Counted from the stretch's first letter, positions 50,331-60,874 are shown. The stretch: DNA of 64,000 nt from Rhizobium sp. Q54 (GCA_943328505.2 CALQAH020000002.1:1-64000), one strand, 5' to 3'. Notes: generated from the letters alone by a model not told the origin. Program-made: numbers and translations.

Positions 50331-50799
50331 AATACTTTTCGTTATACTGCTATTTTTAGTTATTTCTTGTGACAAAAAAAGAGTTTTTGATCAATACAAA
50401 TCTGTTGGAAACACTTGGCACAAAGACAGTATTGTTACTTTTGATTTACCAAAATTAGACCCAAAAAAAGCCTTCAATCTGTTTGTGAATGTTAGAGATA
50501 ATGATGATTATCCCTTTAACAATCTTTTTTTAATTGTGGCTTTAGAGCAACCCAATAGAAAAACAAGAGTAGATACACTTGAATATCAAATGGCAAATCC
50601 AGACGGAACATTGCTTGGAGATGGTTTTTCAGATATAAAAGAAAACAAACTTTTTTATAAAAACAAAGTGACGTTTGACCAAAAAGGCCTTTACAAAATA
50701 CATATCAAACAGGCGGTTCGCCAAACAGGAAAAATAGAAGGTGTTTCAGCATTACCAGGAATTTCAGATGTTGGATTTAGAATTGAATCAATAGAATAA
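50314..50799 (+). CDS. gldH: Gliding motility lipoprotein GldH
   Basis: 161 residues. Lipoprotein signal with lipobox LVISC. The mature part (DKKRVFDQYKSVGNTWHKDS, LFVNVRDNDDYPFNNLFLIVALEQP) fits GldH, required for gliding and type IX secretion in Flavobacterium. Position between ricT and a penicillin-binding protein is conserved. It overlaps the preceding gene and precedes pbp by four bases. Confidence 0.92.
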   Translation: MKVKNKILFVILLFLVISCDKKRVFDQYKSVGNTWHKDSIVTFDLPKLDPKKAFNLFVNVRDNDDYPFNNLFLIVALEQPNRKTRVDTLEYQMANPDGTLLGDGFSDIKENKLFYKNKVTFDQKGLYKIHIKQAVRQTGKIEGVSALPGISDVGFRIESIE

Positions 50800-50803
50800 T
50801 ACC

Positions 50804-53110
50804 ATGTCACAAAAAAATAATACCACTGTAAAAGATATCAATTATTATAAAAAAAGGTTTTGGAAGCTCTTCTTTTATAGTCTTGGGATTTTTATCTTTT
50901 TCTTCTTTTTGGCCTCTTGGGGGTTTTTTGGTTCCATGCCCTCTTTTGAAGATTTAGAAAATCCTGAATCCAATTTAGCAACAGAAATTATCTCTTCTGA
51001 TGGTGTAACTATTGGAAAGTTCTATAACGAAAATAGAACACCTATCAAATACCAAGATTTACCCAAACATTTAGTTGACGCTCTAGTTTCAACAGAGGAT
51101 GAGCGATTTTATGAGCATTCCGGTATCGATGCGAGAAGAACTTTTGGTGCTGCTTTAAAATTAGGATCCAATGGAGGCGCAAGTACATTAACCCAACAAT
51201 TAGCCAAATTACTTTTTCATGGGGAAGGTTCTAAATTTAAAATTTTCCGAGTAATCCAAAAAGTAAAAGAATGGATTATTGCCATTAAATTAGAACGTCA
51301 ATATACCAAAAACGAAATCATTGCTATGTATCTAAACAAAGCAGATTTTATTAATACGGCTGTCGGAATTCGTTCTGCATCAAAAGTATATTTTGGAAAA
51401 GAACCCAGAGATTTAACGATTGACGAAAGCGCAGTATTAGTTGGAATGTTAACTAATCCTTCCTTGTTTAACCCTGTTCGTCGCCCTGAAAAAGTACAAA
51501 AAAGACGCAATGTTGTTTTAGGACAATTAGTTAGAAACAAACATTTAGATGAAGCAACCAAAAAAATATTAGAAGCTAAACCTATAGTGCTTCACTTTCA
51601 ACCTGAAAGTCATAAAGAAGGAATGGCAACCTATTTTCGTGAATTTCTTCGTGAATATATGAGAAATTGGGTGAAAGAAAATAAAAAATCCGATGGTTCT
51701 GATTATGATATTTATAGTGATGGTCTGAAAATTTATACCACCATCGATTCCAAAATGCAAGAACATGCTGAAGAGGCGGTTACTGCTCACATGACTAACT
51801 TGCAAAAAGAGTTTTTCGCACAATCCAAAGACAATAAAAACGCTCCGTTCGTAAACATCTCAGATATCGAAACTCAAAAAATTCTTAATACGGCAATGAA
51901 ATCCTCTGACCGTTGGAGAATGATGAAAGAAAACGACAAATCAGATGAGGAAATTATAGCTTCCTTCCAAGTAAAAACAAAAATGAAAATATTCTCTTGG
52001 AAAGGCGAAATCGACACTATAATGAAGCCTATTGACTCCATTCGATACTACAAACACTTTCTACAAACTGGATTAATGTCAATGGAACCACAAACAGGAC
52101 ACATTAAAGCTTGGGTTGGTGGAATCAATTACAAATATTTTCAATACGACCACGTTGGTCAAGGTGCAAGACAAGTTGGTTCTACATTCAAACCTTTCGT
52201 TTACGCAACTGCTATTGAGCAATTAGGAATGTCTCCTTGTGACTCCATTATTGATGGTCCTTTTATGATTCACAAAGGGCGTCATCATGTGACAAAAGAT
52301 TGGGAACCACAAAATTCAGATCGTAAATATCGCGGTATGGTTACACTCAAAAAAGCTTTAGCAAATTCGATCAATACCGTTTCAGCTAAACTAATTGATA
52401 AAACAGGTCCAGAGGCTGTTGTGGAACTTACAAAAAAATTAGGCATAAATTCCGAAATTCCTGTGCAACCCTCCATTGCGCTTGGAGCCGTAGATATTAC
52501 AGTTCAAGACATGGTTGCTGCTTACAGCACATTTGCCAATCAAGGTGTTTATATCAAACCGCAATTTATTAGCAGAATTGAAGATAAAAATGGCGTGGTT
52601 TTATACGAACCCGTTCCAGAATCTCACGATGTATTAAACAAAGACATCGCTTATGCGGTGATCAAATTGCTTGAAGGAGTTACCGAAGAAGGATCGGGTG
52701 TGCGTTTAAGAACACAAGGCGGAGGAAATGGCGACAATCGTTGGACCGGTTATCCATACATGTTTACCAATCCAATTGCAGGAAAAACGGGAACCTCACA
52801 AAATCAATCCGACGGATGGTTTATTGGAATGGTACCCAATTTAGTTACCGGTGTTTGGGTAGGTTGCGAAGATCGCTCTGCTCGTTTTAAAGGAATAACC
52901 TATGGTCAAGGCGCAACCGCTGCTTTGCCTGTTTGGGGGTTTTATATGAAAAAATGCTACGAAGACAAAGACCTTCAAGTCTCTAAAGATCCTTTTGAAA
53001 GACCCGAAAATCTTTCCATAAAAGTAGATTGTTGGGCTCCAAGAGTTGAAGTTGATACAACATTAGTTCCCGTTGAAGAAGAACAAAATACCGAAGAATT
53101 TGGACTATAA
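50804..53110 (+). CDS. Class A penicillin-binding protein (PBP1A)
   Basis: 768 residues. One membrane helix near residues 25-45. Glycosyltransferase domain with EDERFYEHSGID and GASTLTQQLAK. Transpeptidase domain with the nucleophile Ser460 in GSTFKPF, the ANSIN motif and K661-TG in AGKTGTSQNQSDGW. Polymerises and cross-links peptidoglycan in the periplasm. Starts four bases after gldH. Confidence 0.94.
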   Translation: MSQKNNTTVKDINYYKKRFWKLFFYSLGIFIFFFFLASWGFFGSMPSFEDLENPESNLATEIISSDGVTIGKFYNENRTPIKYQDLPKHLVDALVSTEDERFYEHSGIDARRTFGAALKLGSNGGASTLTQQLAKLLFHGEGSKFKIFRVIQKVKEWIIAIKLERQYTKNEIIAMYLNKADFINTAVGIRSASKVYFGKEPRDLTIDESAVLVGMLTNPSLFNPVRRPEKVQKRRNVVLGQLVRNKHLDEATKKILEAKPIVLHFQPESHKEGMATYFREFLREYMRNWVKENKKSDGSDYDIYSDGLKIYTTIDSKMQEHAEEAVTAHMTNLQKEFFAQSKDNKNAPFVNISDIETQKILNTAMKSSDRWRMMKENDKSDEEIIASFQVKTKMKIFSWKGEIDTIMKPIDSIRYYKHFLQTGLMSMEPQTGHIKAWVGGINYKYFQYDHVGQGARQVGSTFKPFVYATAIEQLGMSPCDSIIDGPFMIHKGRHHVTKDWEPQNSDRKYRGMVTLKKALANSINTVSAKLIDKTGPEAVVELTKKLGINSEIPVQPSIALGAVDITVQDMVAAYSTFANQGVYIKPQFISRIEDKNGVVLYEPVPESHDVLNKDIAYAVIKLLEGVTEEGSGVRLRTQGGGNGDNRWTGYPYMFTNPIAGKTGTSQNQSDGWFIGMVPNLVTGVWVGCEDRSARFKGITYGQGATAALPVWGFYMKKCYEDKDLQVSKDPFERPENLSIKVDCWAPRVEVDTTLVPVEEEQNTEEFGL

Positions 53111-53111
53111 A

Positions 53112-53186
53112 TTTTAGAAGCTGTTTCCTGCTATCGGCTTTATCTCTCCGTTGCACTACGAGGATACCGCCTCTATCAGGGCTAAA
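53112..53186 (-). repeat. Interspersed flavobacterial repeat, copy B
   Basis: On the minus strand: TTAGCCC, GATAG, GG, ATCC, GCAACGG, GATAGC, GGAAA, AGCTTCTAA in the same order as copy A (3442-3516). It lies between the PBP stop and the CoA transferase start and shows that the CDS downstream cannot start before it. Confidence 0.65.
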
Positions 53187-53195
53187 AATTACCTT

Positions 53196-53897
53196 ATGAT
53201 TAACAAAAAAGTAAACTCCGTTCAAGAAGCATTACAAGGAATACAAAATAACATGACCATCATGTTGGGTGGTTTTGGTCTTTGTGGCATTCCCGAAAAT
53301 AGTATTGCCGAATTAGTAAAAAAAGAAACCACCGGGCTTACCTGTATTTCCAATAATGCGGGAGTTGATGATTTTGGATTAGGCCTATTGCTCCAAAAAA
53401 GACAAATCAAAAAAATGATTTCTTCCTATGTGGGAGAAAATGCCGAATTCGAACGTCAGATGCTTTCCGGTGAATTGGATGTAGAACTAACTCCTCAAGG
53501 AACTTTAGCAGAAAAATGTCGTGCTGCTCAAGCTGGAATTCCTGCTTTTTTTACGCCTGCCGGTTTTGGAACAGAAGTAGCTATTGGAAAAGAAACTCGA
53601 GAATTCAACGGGAAAATGCATATCATGGAACTGGCCTATAAAGCCGATTTTGCTATCGTGAAAGCCTGGAAAGGAGACGAAGCTGGTAACTTAATTTTTA
53701 AAGGAACCGCCCGTAACTTCAATCCATGTATGGCTGGAGCAGCTAAAATCACTATTGCTGAAGTAGAAGAATTAGTTCCTGCTGGAACTTTAGACCCTAA
53801 TCAAATTCATATTCCTGGTATTATGGTACAACGCATCTTCCAAGGAGAAAAATTTGAGAAAAGAATTGAGCAACGCACTGTTAGAAAAAAACAGTAA
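53196..53897 (+). CDS. scoA: 3-oxoacid CoA-transferase subunit A
   Basis: 233 residues from the ATG at 53196 ([16 protein letters not shown]). Family motifs: [15 protein letters not shown] (CoA binding) and [17 protein letters not shown]. With subunit B it moves CoA from succinyl-CoA to a 3-oxoacid such as acetoacetate. Followed after 88 bases by subunit B. Earlier in-frame starts lie in a repeat and are rejected. Confidence 0.9.
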   Translation: MINKKVNSVQEALQGIQNNMTIMLGGFGLCGIPENSIAELVKKETTGLTCISNNAGVDDFGLGLLLQKRQIKKMISSYVGENAEFERQMLSGELDVELTPQGTLAEKCRAAQAGIPAFFTPAGFGTEVAIGKETREFNGKMHIMELAYKADFAIVKAWKGDEAGNLIFKGTARNFNPCMAGAAKITIAEVEELVPAGTLDPNQIHIPGIMVQRIFQGEKFEKRIEQRTVRKKQ

Positions 53898-53985
53898 TCA
53901 GTGTTCGGTATTCAGTAAAAAAAATACTTTCTATTCACAAAACCTTAATGAAATTTAATTCCTTAATGGTTTAAAAAAACGTTAT

Positions 53986-54642
53986 ATGTTAGGAAAAGAA
54001 GAAATTGCAAAACGCATCGCAAAAGAAGTTAAAGACAACTATTTTGTCAATCTGGGTATTGGTATTCCAACCTTAGTTGCCAATTATGTTCGAACGGATA
54101 TTTCTGTAGAATTCCAAAGTGAAAATGGTGTTCTCGGAATGGGACCATTCCCTTTTGAAGGCGAAGAAGACGCCGATTTAATCAACGCTGGCAAACAAAC
54201 CATCACAACATTACCCGGAGCTAGTTTTTTTGACTCAGCGTTCAGTTTTGGTATGATACGCAGTCAAAAAGTAGATTTAACTATTCTTGGTGCTATGGAA
54301 GTTTCAGAAAACGGCGATATTGCCAATTGGAAAATCCCAGGTAAAATGGTAAAAGGCATGGGTGGCGCAATGGATTTAGTAGCGTCTGCCGAGAACATTA
54401 TTGTTGCCATGATGCATGTGAACAAAGCAGGAGAAAGTAAAATCCTGAAAAAATGTACTTTGCCATTAACAGGAGTTGGTTGTGTTAAGAAAGTAGTGAC
54501 CGAATTAGCGGTTTTAGAAATTACTCCAAAAGGTTTTAAATTACTCGAGCGTGCACCTGGCGTTACTGTAGAGCATATTATAGCTTCCACTGAAGCTGAT
54601 TTAATTATTGAAGGGGAAATTCCTGAGATGGTGATTGATTAA
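53986..54642 (+). CDS. scoB: 3-oxoacid CoA-transferase subunit B
   Basis: 218 residues. NLGIGIPTLVANY, then QSENGVLGMGPFP, where Glu46 in ENG is the catalytic residue forming the CoA thioester. GMGGAMDLV follows. Partner of subunit A. Its stop overlaps by four bases with the end of the convergent membrane protein gene. Confidence 0.93.
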   Translation: MLGKEEIAKRIAKEVKDNYFVNLGIGIPTLVANYVRTDISVEFQSENGVLGMGPFPFEGEEDADLINAGKQTITTLPGASFFDSAFSFGMIRSQKVDLTILGAMEVSENGDIANWKIPGKMVKGMGGAMDLVASAENIIVAMMHVNKAGESKILKKCTLPLTGVGCVKKVVTELAVLEITPKGFKLLERAPGVTVEHIIASTEADLIIEGEIPEMVID

Positions 54643-56078
54643 AAAAACCAACTCGCTACTAAAATAGCCGTAATAACACAAATAACATCTACTAAAAGCA
54701 TAGTTCCTAATGCGTAACGTGTATTTTTTATATTGATGGAACCAAAGTAAACGGCAATTACATAAAAAGTGCTTTCTGCACTGCATTGAAAAATACTGCT
54801 TAATCTTCCGGTTAAGGAATCGGCCCCAAAAGTATTCATTGAATCAATTAAAAATCCCCTCGATCCTGCGGAACTAAAAGGTCTAAGCAAAGCTACCGGC
54901 AAGGCATCTGTAATTTCTTTACTCACTCCAATATTTGAAAAAGCAAATGCTATCCAATTACTAATAATCTCAAATAAACCACTGTTTCTGAATAATGAAA
55001 TAGCAACTAACATTCCCAATACATAAGGGAAAATTGTGACTCCGGTCTTAATTCCATTATTTGCTCCAGATACAAAGGCTTCATAAACCGTAGTATTCGC
55101 AGCTGCAAATTTCTTTTCCTTAATAAAGGATAAGATCAAAGTAAGAACGATTATCCCTACTAATATTAAAGCGGAAAGATTCGATGTGAAATAATTTTTA
55201 CCAATTAAATCCAAGTGGTTTACATACATCAACAAACCAATAATTGCAGCAATTAAAACCATTAAAGTTATGACTAACGAAGCGCTTTTGAAATTAATTT
55301 TTTGTTTCATACCAACAATAAGAAAAGCGGCAATCGTGCCAATAAAAGAAGTGATAATACACGGCAGCATTACATCGGCTGGGTTGGTTGCACCAGCGGC
55401 AGCGCGATAGCCAATAATAGAAGTGGCTATTAAGGTAAGTCCTGAAGCATGCAAACACATAAACATAATTTGAGCATCACTGGCCTTGTCTTTTTCAGGA
55501 TTTATTTCTTGTAAACTTTCCATGGCCTTTAATCCAAAAGGTGTAGCAGCAGAATCCAAACCTAAAAAGTTCGCAGCAAAGTTTAAAGTCATATAGGATA
55601 TCGAAGGGTGGTTTTTAGGAATACTTGGAAATACTTTAACAAATACAGGACTCAATATTCTAGCTAGTTTTTGAGTTGCACCAGAAATGATTAAAAGTTC
55701 CATTAATCCGCAGAAAAATGCCAAATAGGCAATAAGCGGCAAAACTAAATCGAGTAAAGTACTTTTACAGGTAGGTAATAAGCCGTCGGACTTTTGAACT
55801 CCACTATATATTTTAACCGTTTTGTTTTTATAAACATAAGTAGTATCCGAATTTAGCGTATCGCGATTGATTACCATGGTTTGCTCTGGTGCCTTTTCGA
55901 TGCTGTCGCTAATAAAAACAGGAACTTGATTGATGTATTTTTCTGAAAGTAAAATAGGATCGTCTTTTTTGCCATTTAATATAAAATCGATGGTGTAACT
56001 GTCGCCCAAAAACAAACTGATGACAACAAATACAATTGAAGAAATAAAAATAGCCAACCAAAATCTGCTCAATACCAT
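54639..56078 (-). CDS. Fused SpmA/SpmB-like nucleoside-recognition membrane protein
   Basis: 479 residues. N-terminal membrane span, a periplasmic insert of about 90 residues (DPILLSEKYINQVPVF), then two nucleoside recognition (Gate) domains with eight or more spans, as in spore maturation proteins SpmA and SpmB, here joined (NFAANFLGLDSAATPFGLKAM in the first, FSSAGSRGFLIDSMNTFGADS in the second). Non-sporing bacteria use it as a transporter or sensor of unknown substrate. Confidence 0.85.
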   Translation of the reverse strand: MVLSRFWLAIFISSIVFVVISLFLGDSYTIDFILNGKKDDPILLSEKYINQVPVFISDSIEKAPEQTMVINRDTLNSDTTYVYKNKTVKIYSGVQKSDGLLPTCKSTLLDLVLPLIAYLAFFCGLMELLIISGATQKLARILSPVFVKVFPSIPKNHPSISYMTLNFAANFLGLDSAATPFGLKAMESLQEINPEKDKASDAQIMFMCLHASGLTLIATSIIGYRAAAGATNPADVMLPCIITSFIGTIAAFLIVGMKQKINFKSASLVITLMVLIAAIIGLLMYVNHLDLIGKNYFTSNLSALILVGIIVLTLILSFIKEKKFAAANTTVYEAFVSGANNGIKTGVTIFPYVLGMLVAISLFRNSGLFEIISNWIAFAFSNIGVSKEITDALPVALLRPFSSAGSRGFLIDSMNTFGADSLTGRLSSIFQCSAESTFYVIAVYFGSINIKNTRYALGTMLLVDVICVITAILVASWFF

Positions 56079-56150
56079 AATTTTCTTTTTTGTAAATGTA
56101 ATAAATCAATGGCAATTGCAAATAACAATTTCAATTACAATCCTTAAATT

Positions 56151-56864
56151 TTAAACATGAATTATCTCTTCTTCGATTAGCAAATCTTCTCGTCGGAGTC
56201 GCAAGAAAATCTGAGCCACAGCAATGGTATCTTTCTCGCAATAGGTTACAATGCGATCAATATCTTTTTCTACATAAAAAACATGACCTACTTGACTGCC
56301 ATCAATGTCTCCTTTTGGAGATGGAATGCCTAGAATTTTAGTCAATAATTTTAATGATGTAAAATGTTTGTAATCACCAAATTTCCATAATTCTAAGGTG
56401 TCTAAATGCGGGATTTCCCAAGGCTTTTTACCAAACAAATTGAGTTTTTGAGGCAATGCTATTTGATTAATAATCATGCGTCGTGCAATAAACGGAATGT
56501 CGAATTCTTTGGCATTATGGCCGCATAAAACATGTTGCGGCTGATTGAAATGATTGTCTAACAGATTAATAAAATCATGAAGGATTTTCTTTTCTTCACC
56601 AAAAAAAGATGTAACTCTAAAATTACGAATGTCTCCTTTTATGGTAAAATAGCCCACCGATATGCAAACAATTTTTCCAAACTCGGCCCAAATTCCTGCT
56701 CTATCATAAAACTCCTCTCCTGTGAAATCTTCTTTGCGTTGGTATTGGGTTTTGAGTTCCCAAAGTTGTTTCATTTCATCGTCCAATCCATTGAAATTTT
56801 CTTCTTCAGGAACGGTTTCAATATCTATGAAAAGTAGGTTGTCAAGGCGAATTTTATCTATCAT
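56151..56864 (-). CDS. 3'-5' exonuclease related to PolB exonuclease
   Basis: 237 residues with the DEDD exonuclease motifs: LFIDIETVPEE (Exo I), GHNAKEFDIPFIARR (Exo II), VTYCEKDTIAVAQIF (Exo III, YxxxD type). Stand-alone exonuclease of the DNA polymerase B type, probably for DNA repair or RNA processing. Transcribed in the same direction as the SpmAB-like gene, 72 bases upstream of it. Confidence 0.88.
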   Translation of the reverse strand: MIDKIRLDNLLFIDIETVPEEENFNGLDDEMKQLWELKTQYQRKEDFTGEEFYDRAGIWAEFGKIVCISVGYFTIKGDIRNFRVTSFFGEEKKILHDFINLLDNHFNQPQHVLCGHNAKEFDIPFIARRMIINQIALPQKLNLFGKKPWEIPHLDTLELWKFGDYKHFTSLKLLTKILGIPSPKGDIDGSQVGHVFYVEKDIDRIVTYCEKDTIAVAQIFLRLRREDLLIEEEIIHV

Positions 56865-56931
56865 TAGATTATCATTAAATTAGAAATTTGTAACTAAATT
56901 AATAAAATTCTTTCAAATAAATAAAATTTTG

Positions 56932-57409
56932 TCAGAAAAATTTAAATAAAATTTGTTGGTTTGTAGGATTTTCGTGTTCTAAAAGCCATTTTTTGCACCA
57001 CAACCTCCTGCCTAACCTGTGCGTGAACCATCGGTGCCTATCACTCGATGACAGGGAACAAGAATCTAAAGTGGATTTTTCCCATTGGCTGAAGCAACAG
57101 CTCGAATGGCTTTTACATCGCCTAGCTTTTTAGATAAATCCATATAGGAAATCGTTTTTCCATAAGGAATGTTTAGTAATTCTTACCAAACTTTTTGTTT
57201 AAATCAGTGCCTTTTGGGTTGGACTTGAATGTGAAATCGATTATTTTATTTTGAAAATATTCTTGAAGTTGCGTCACCGATTCTTGTAAAATAATTGGTA
57301 TTTCACTGGAAACATTTCCTGCATCAAGGGCTGAAATTTCAGAAATACCGTTTTCATCTCCAGTCATTCTGGCAGTTCCAAGAGGTGTTTTGATGTAAAA
57401 GGTTTCCAT
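56932..57409 (-). pseudogene. ogt: Decayed methylated-DNA-protein cysteine methyltransferase (ogt)
   Basis: An ATG at 57407 begins METFYIKTPLGTARMTGD in frame for 76 codons, then a one-base shift. The protein continues in another frame (ELLNIPYGKTISYMDLSKKLGDVKAIR), but Trp-Gln-Glu has become TGG-TAA-GAA, and there are further stops before LVPCHRVIGTDGS. The active-site PCHRV remains, and a second frameshift occurs before WLLEHENPTNQQILFKFF. So at least two frameshifts and three nonsense changes. Confidence 0.88.
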
Positions 57410-57471
57410 AATTGAGGAAGATCGAACCACGAGTTCGCAAAGTTATTCACAAAGAACACAAAGAAATTATT

Positions 57472-57858
57472 TTATTTTGAAACTGAATAAATGTAGTCTT
57501 CAATCGCTTTTAATTCGTCATCAGACATTGCTTTTGTAATAGCAAAATTGGTTTTCATGATTTCATATTTGCTAGGATCTATAATGGGTTCGCTCTCTTC
57601 CTTAAGGAACGAAACGATACTCGCATTTTTCAATTTATATATTTTTGCGATTTCTTGTAAACTTGGACCAATAATAGTTTGCTCTATTTGATGACAAGCA
57701 ATGCAATTTCCTTCACCTTCAAAAAGTTCCTGTCCAGAGATTTTTTTTGAGGTTTTACCAAAATTTTCGTCTGTTTCTTTTTTACAGGACACGAGCGTTA
57801 GCGAACTGGCGAAGCAAACAAACACTAAACCCGCTAAAAAGAATACTACTTTCTTCAT
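57472..57858 (-). CDS. c-type cytochrome lipoprotein
   Basis: 128 residues from the ATG at 57856 (MKKVVFFLAGLVFVCFASSL). The lipobox ends SC; a single CxxCH heme site (CIACHQ) and a distal Met region (YEIMKTN) mark a class I cytochrome c. Exported and anchored; likely passes electrons in respiration. It follows hemB by two bases and so is cotranscribed with the heme operon. Confidence 0.85.
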   Translation of the reverse strand: MKKVVFFLAGLVFVCFASSLTLVSCKKETDENFGKTSKKISGQELFEGEGNCIACHQIEQTIIGPSLQEIAKIYKLKNASIVSFLKEESEPIIDPSKYEIMKTNFAITKAMSDDELKAIEDYIYSVSK

Positions 57859-57860
57859 TT

Positions 57861-58853
57861 TTATTTGTTCATTAAAATAGCGGCTTCTTTGGCAAAATAA
57901 GTCGAAATCAAACTTGCACCAGCGCGTTTGATGCACATTAATTGTTCCATCATGATTTTATCGTGGTCTAGCCAACCTCTTTCGGAAGCCGCTTTTATCA
58001 TAGCGTACTCGCCCGAAACATGGAAAACCGTCACAGGAACATTCACAGCGTTTTTAACTTCGCGAACAATATCCAAATAGGCAATTCCTGGTTTTACCAT
58101 GACCATATCGGCACCTTCTTCTACATCCATAAGCGCTTCTTTGATGGCTTCTATGCGATTGGCATAATCCATTTGGTAGGTTTTTTTATCTTTAGGAATA
58201 TCAATATTATCCACAGGCGCACTGCCTAAAGCATCGCGGAAAGGTCCGTAAAACGCCGAAGCATATTTAGCTGAATAACTCATAATCCCCACATTTGAAA
58301 ATCCAGCAGCATCCAATCCTTGGCGCAATCTTAAAACTCTTCCGTCCATCATGTCGCTTGGCGCAACGAAATCGGCACCAGCCTGTGCATGGGAAACTGC
58401 CATTTTTACTAAGGCTTCATTGGTGGCATCGTTAGCAATATCGCCCTTTTCGATGATGCCGTCGTGTCCATATATGGAATACGGATCGAGTGCCACATCG
58501 GGCATTACTATCATTTCCGGGCATGCGGCTTTGATGGCTTTGATGGCACGCTGCATGAGTCCGTTGGGATTCCAAGCTTCTTTTCCAGTGTTGTCTTTTA
58601 AGCTTTCGTCCACTTTTACATAAATGTTTACGGCGCGAATTCCTAAAGCAAATATTTCTTTGACTTCATCCACCGTCAAATCAATCGAACGACGGTAAAT
58701 GCCGACCATAGAAGGAATTTCAACTTTTACGTTTTCACCTTCTGTGATGAACATTGGGAACATAAAATCACTCGGACTTAATGTGGTTTCACGAACTAAC
58801 GAACGAATGCTTTCGTTCACGCGTAATCTTCTACCTCTTTGTAATGGGAACAT
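57861..58853 (-). CDS. hemB: Delta-aminolevulinic acid dehydratase (porphobilinogen synthase)
   Basis: 330 residues. RGRRLRVNESIRSLV at the start, then AHAQAGADFVAPSDMMDGR (one active-site Lys region follows at SAKYASAFYGPFRDAL), and EGADMVMVKPGIAYLDIV with the Schiff-base Lys. It condenses two aminolevulinate molecules to porphobilinogen. Last heme gene of the operon. Confidence 0.95.
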   Translation of the reverse strand: MFPLQRGRRLRVNESIRSLVRETTLSPSDFMFPMFITEGENVKVEIPSMVGIYRRSIDLTVDEVKEIFALGIRAVNIYVKVDESLKDNTGKEAWNPNGLMQRAIKAIKAACPEMIVMPDVALDPYSIYGHDGIIEKGDIANDATNEALVKMAVSHAQAGADFVAPSDMMDGRVLRLRQGLDAAGFSNVGIMSYSAKYASAFYGPFRDALGSAPVDNIDIPKDKKTYQMDYANRIEAIKEALMDVEEGADMVMVKPGIAYLDIVREVKNAVNVPVTVFHVSGEYAMIKAASERGWLDHDKIMMEQLMCIKRAGASLISTYFAKEAAILMNK

Positions 58854-58936
58854 TTGATCTATGATTTAAGATTAACGATTGTAAATTTTTGATTTGATAG
58901 TGATGGCAAAATTATGCAATCAAAAATCGTTAATCA

Positions 58937-59845
58937 TCATTCTTCAATCCAATTAATCGGGTTTTCTAATATTTGAATTAACTTTTCTTCTTCACTTCCA
59001 GGCTGAGGATGATGGTCATATACCCATTGCACATGCGGTGGTAAACTCATCAAAATACTTTCTATTCTTCCGTTGGTTTTTAAACCAAACAAAGTGCCTT
59101 TATCATGAACCAAATTGAATTCTACATAACGTCCACGACGGATTTCTTGCCAAGTTCTTTGTGCTTCGGTAAAAGGCAAATCTTTTCTTTTTTCAACAAT
59201 TGGAACGTATGCTTCGAGAAAACTATTCCCAATTTCCGATACAAAATTAAACCAATTTTCCATCGACATGGAGTCTAACGCCTTGCAATAATCGAAAAAT
59301 AATCCGCCAATTCCACGTGCTTCGTTGCGATGTGTATTCCAAAAATAGTCGTCACATTGTTTTTTATATTTTGGATAAAACTCCAAATTATGTTTGTCAC
59401 AAGCGATTTTACAGGTTTGATGAAAATGTCGGGCATCATCTTCGAACAAATAATATGGCGTTAAATCTTGTCCGCCGCCAAACCACTGATTGATACTATT
59501 CCCGTTGTCATCATACATTTCAAAATACCTCCAATTCGCATGAACGGTGGGCACCATTGGATTTTTGGGATGAATTACCAAGCTCAATCCGCACGCAAAA
59601 AAATCAACTTCGCCTACATTAAACAGTTGACGCATGGCTTCAGGTAATTTCCCATGAACTGCCGAAATATTTACGCCGCCTTTTTCAAAAACTTGTCCGT
59701 TTTCAATCACACGTGTTCTTCCACCGCCACCTTCTGGTCGTTCCCAAATGTCTTCTCGAAATTTGGAAACACCATCAACAATTTCCAATCCTTTACAGAT
59801 TTCGTCTTGAAGATTTAGAATGTATTGGTAGAATTTATGTTTCAT
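58937..59845 (-). CDS. hemF: Oxygen-dependent coproporphyrinogen III oxidase
   Basis: 302 residues. Motifs ERPEGGGGRTRVI, GVNISAVHG, WFGGGQDLTPYY, RGIGGLFFDYC and GRYVEFNLVHDKGTLFGLKTNGR are diagnostic. It decarboxylates coproporphyrinogen with O2, which implies an aerobic lifestyle. Overlaps hemE stop by one base (TAATG). Confidence 0.95.
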   Translation of the reverse strand: MKHKFYQYILNLQDEICKGLEIVDGVSKFREDIWERPEGGGGRTRVIENGQVFEKGGVNISAVHGKLPEAMRQLFNVGEVDFFACGLSLVIHPKNPMVPTVHANWRYFEMYDDNGNSINQWFGGGQDLTPYYLFEDDARHFHQTCKIACDKHNLEFYPKYKKQCDDYFWNTHRNEARGIGGLFFDYCKALDSMSMENWFNFVSEIGNSFLEAYVPIVEKRKDLPFTEAQRTWQEIRRGRYVEFNLVHDKGTLFGLKTNGRIESILMSLPPHVQWVYDHHPQPGSEEEKLIQILENPINWIEE

Positions 59846-60870
59846 TACTGATTGTATTCTTTTACAGCGTCAATAAACGCTTTGGCATGATCCACAGGAA
59901 TGTTTGGTAAAATCCCGTGTCCTAAATTAACTATGTATTTGTCTTTCCCAAACTCGTCAATCATCTGATGTACCATTTTCTTGATGGTTGGAATAGGAGA
60001 AAGCAATCTTGATGGATCAAAATTCCCTTGCAAAGTGATATTTCCTCCAGATAAATAACGTGCATTTCTTGGCGAGCATGTCCAATCTACTCCAAGGGCA
60101 GAAGCTTTACTTTTTCCCATTTCGTTAAGTGCAAACCAACATCCTTTTCCAAAAACAATTACTGGAGTAATATCTGCCAAAGCTTCTACAATTTGATTGA
60201 TGTATTTCCATGAAAACTCTTGATAATCCACTGGCGATAACATTCCGCCCCAAGAATCGAAAATTTGAATGGCATCACAACCTGATTTTACTTTTTCTTT
60301 CAAATATAAAATGGTGGTATCAGTGATTTTTTGCAATAAAACATGCGCTGCTTCAGGATGTGAAAAGCAAAATCCTTTAGCTGTATCAAAACTTTTGGAC
60401 CCTTTTCCTTCAACCGCATAACAAAAAATGGTCCACGGCGAACCTGCAAAACCAATTAATGGCACCTCATCGTTTAGCATTTGTTTGGTCAATTTGATGG
60501 CGTCAAAAACATATCCTAAAGTCTCATGAACATTAGGAACAATTACTCTTTCTACATCTTGAATAGTTCGAATTGGGTTTGGCAAAAACGGTCCGATGTT
60601 TTCTTTCATCAACACTTCAATTCCCATGGCTTGTGGCACAACAAGTATATCCGAAAATAAGATTGCGGCATCTGGAGCAATTCTTCGTATGGGCTGCACG
60701 GTGATTTCGGCTGTCAATTCTGGTGTTTGACAACGGGTAAAAAAATCATATTTATCCCTCAATGCGATGAATTCTGGTAAATATCTACCCGCTTGACGCA
60801 TCATCCAAACTGGTGGACGTTGCACGGTTTCTCCTTTTAAGGCTTTTAGAAAAAGGTCGTTTTTGATCAT
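59845..60870 (-). CDS. hemE: Uroporphyrinogen decarboxylase
   Basis: 341 residues from the ATG at 60868 ([14 protein letters not shown]), four bases after hem[16 protein letters not shown] is the family signature; [12 protein letters not shown] and [14 protein letters not shown] are also seen. A start nine codons earlier is possible but overlaps hemD. It removes four carboxyls from uroporphyrinogen III. Confidence 0.94.
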   Translation of the reverse strand: MIKNDLFLKALKGETVQRPPVWMMRQAGRYLPEFIALRDKYDFFTRCQTPELTAEITVQPIRRIAPDAAILFSDILVVPQAMGIEVLMKENIGPFLPNPIRTIQDVERVIVPNVHETLGYVFDAIKLTKQMLNDEVPLIGFAGSPWTIFCYAVEGKGSKSFDTAKGFCFSHPEAAHVLLQKITDTTILYLKEKVKSGCDAIQIFDSWGGMLSPVDYQEFSWKYINQIVEALADITPVIVFGKGCWFALNEMGKSKASALGVDWTCSPRNARYLSGGNITLQGNFDPSRLLSPIPTIKKMVHQMIDEFGKDKYIVNLGHGILPNIPVDHAKAFIDAVKEYNQ

Positions 60871-60874
60871 TATG

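Noticed and set aside
53151-53195. Longer N-terminus for CoA transferase subunit A
   Set aside because: These codons overlap the interspersed repeat and lie outside the family N-terminus.
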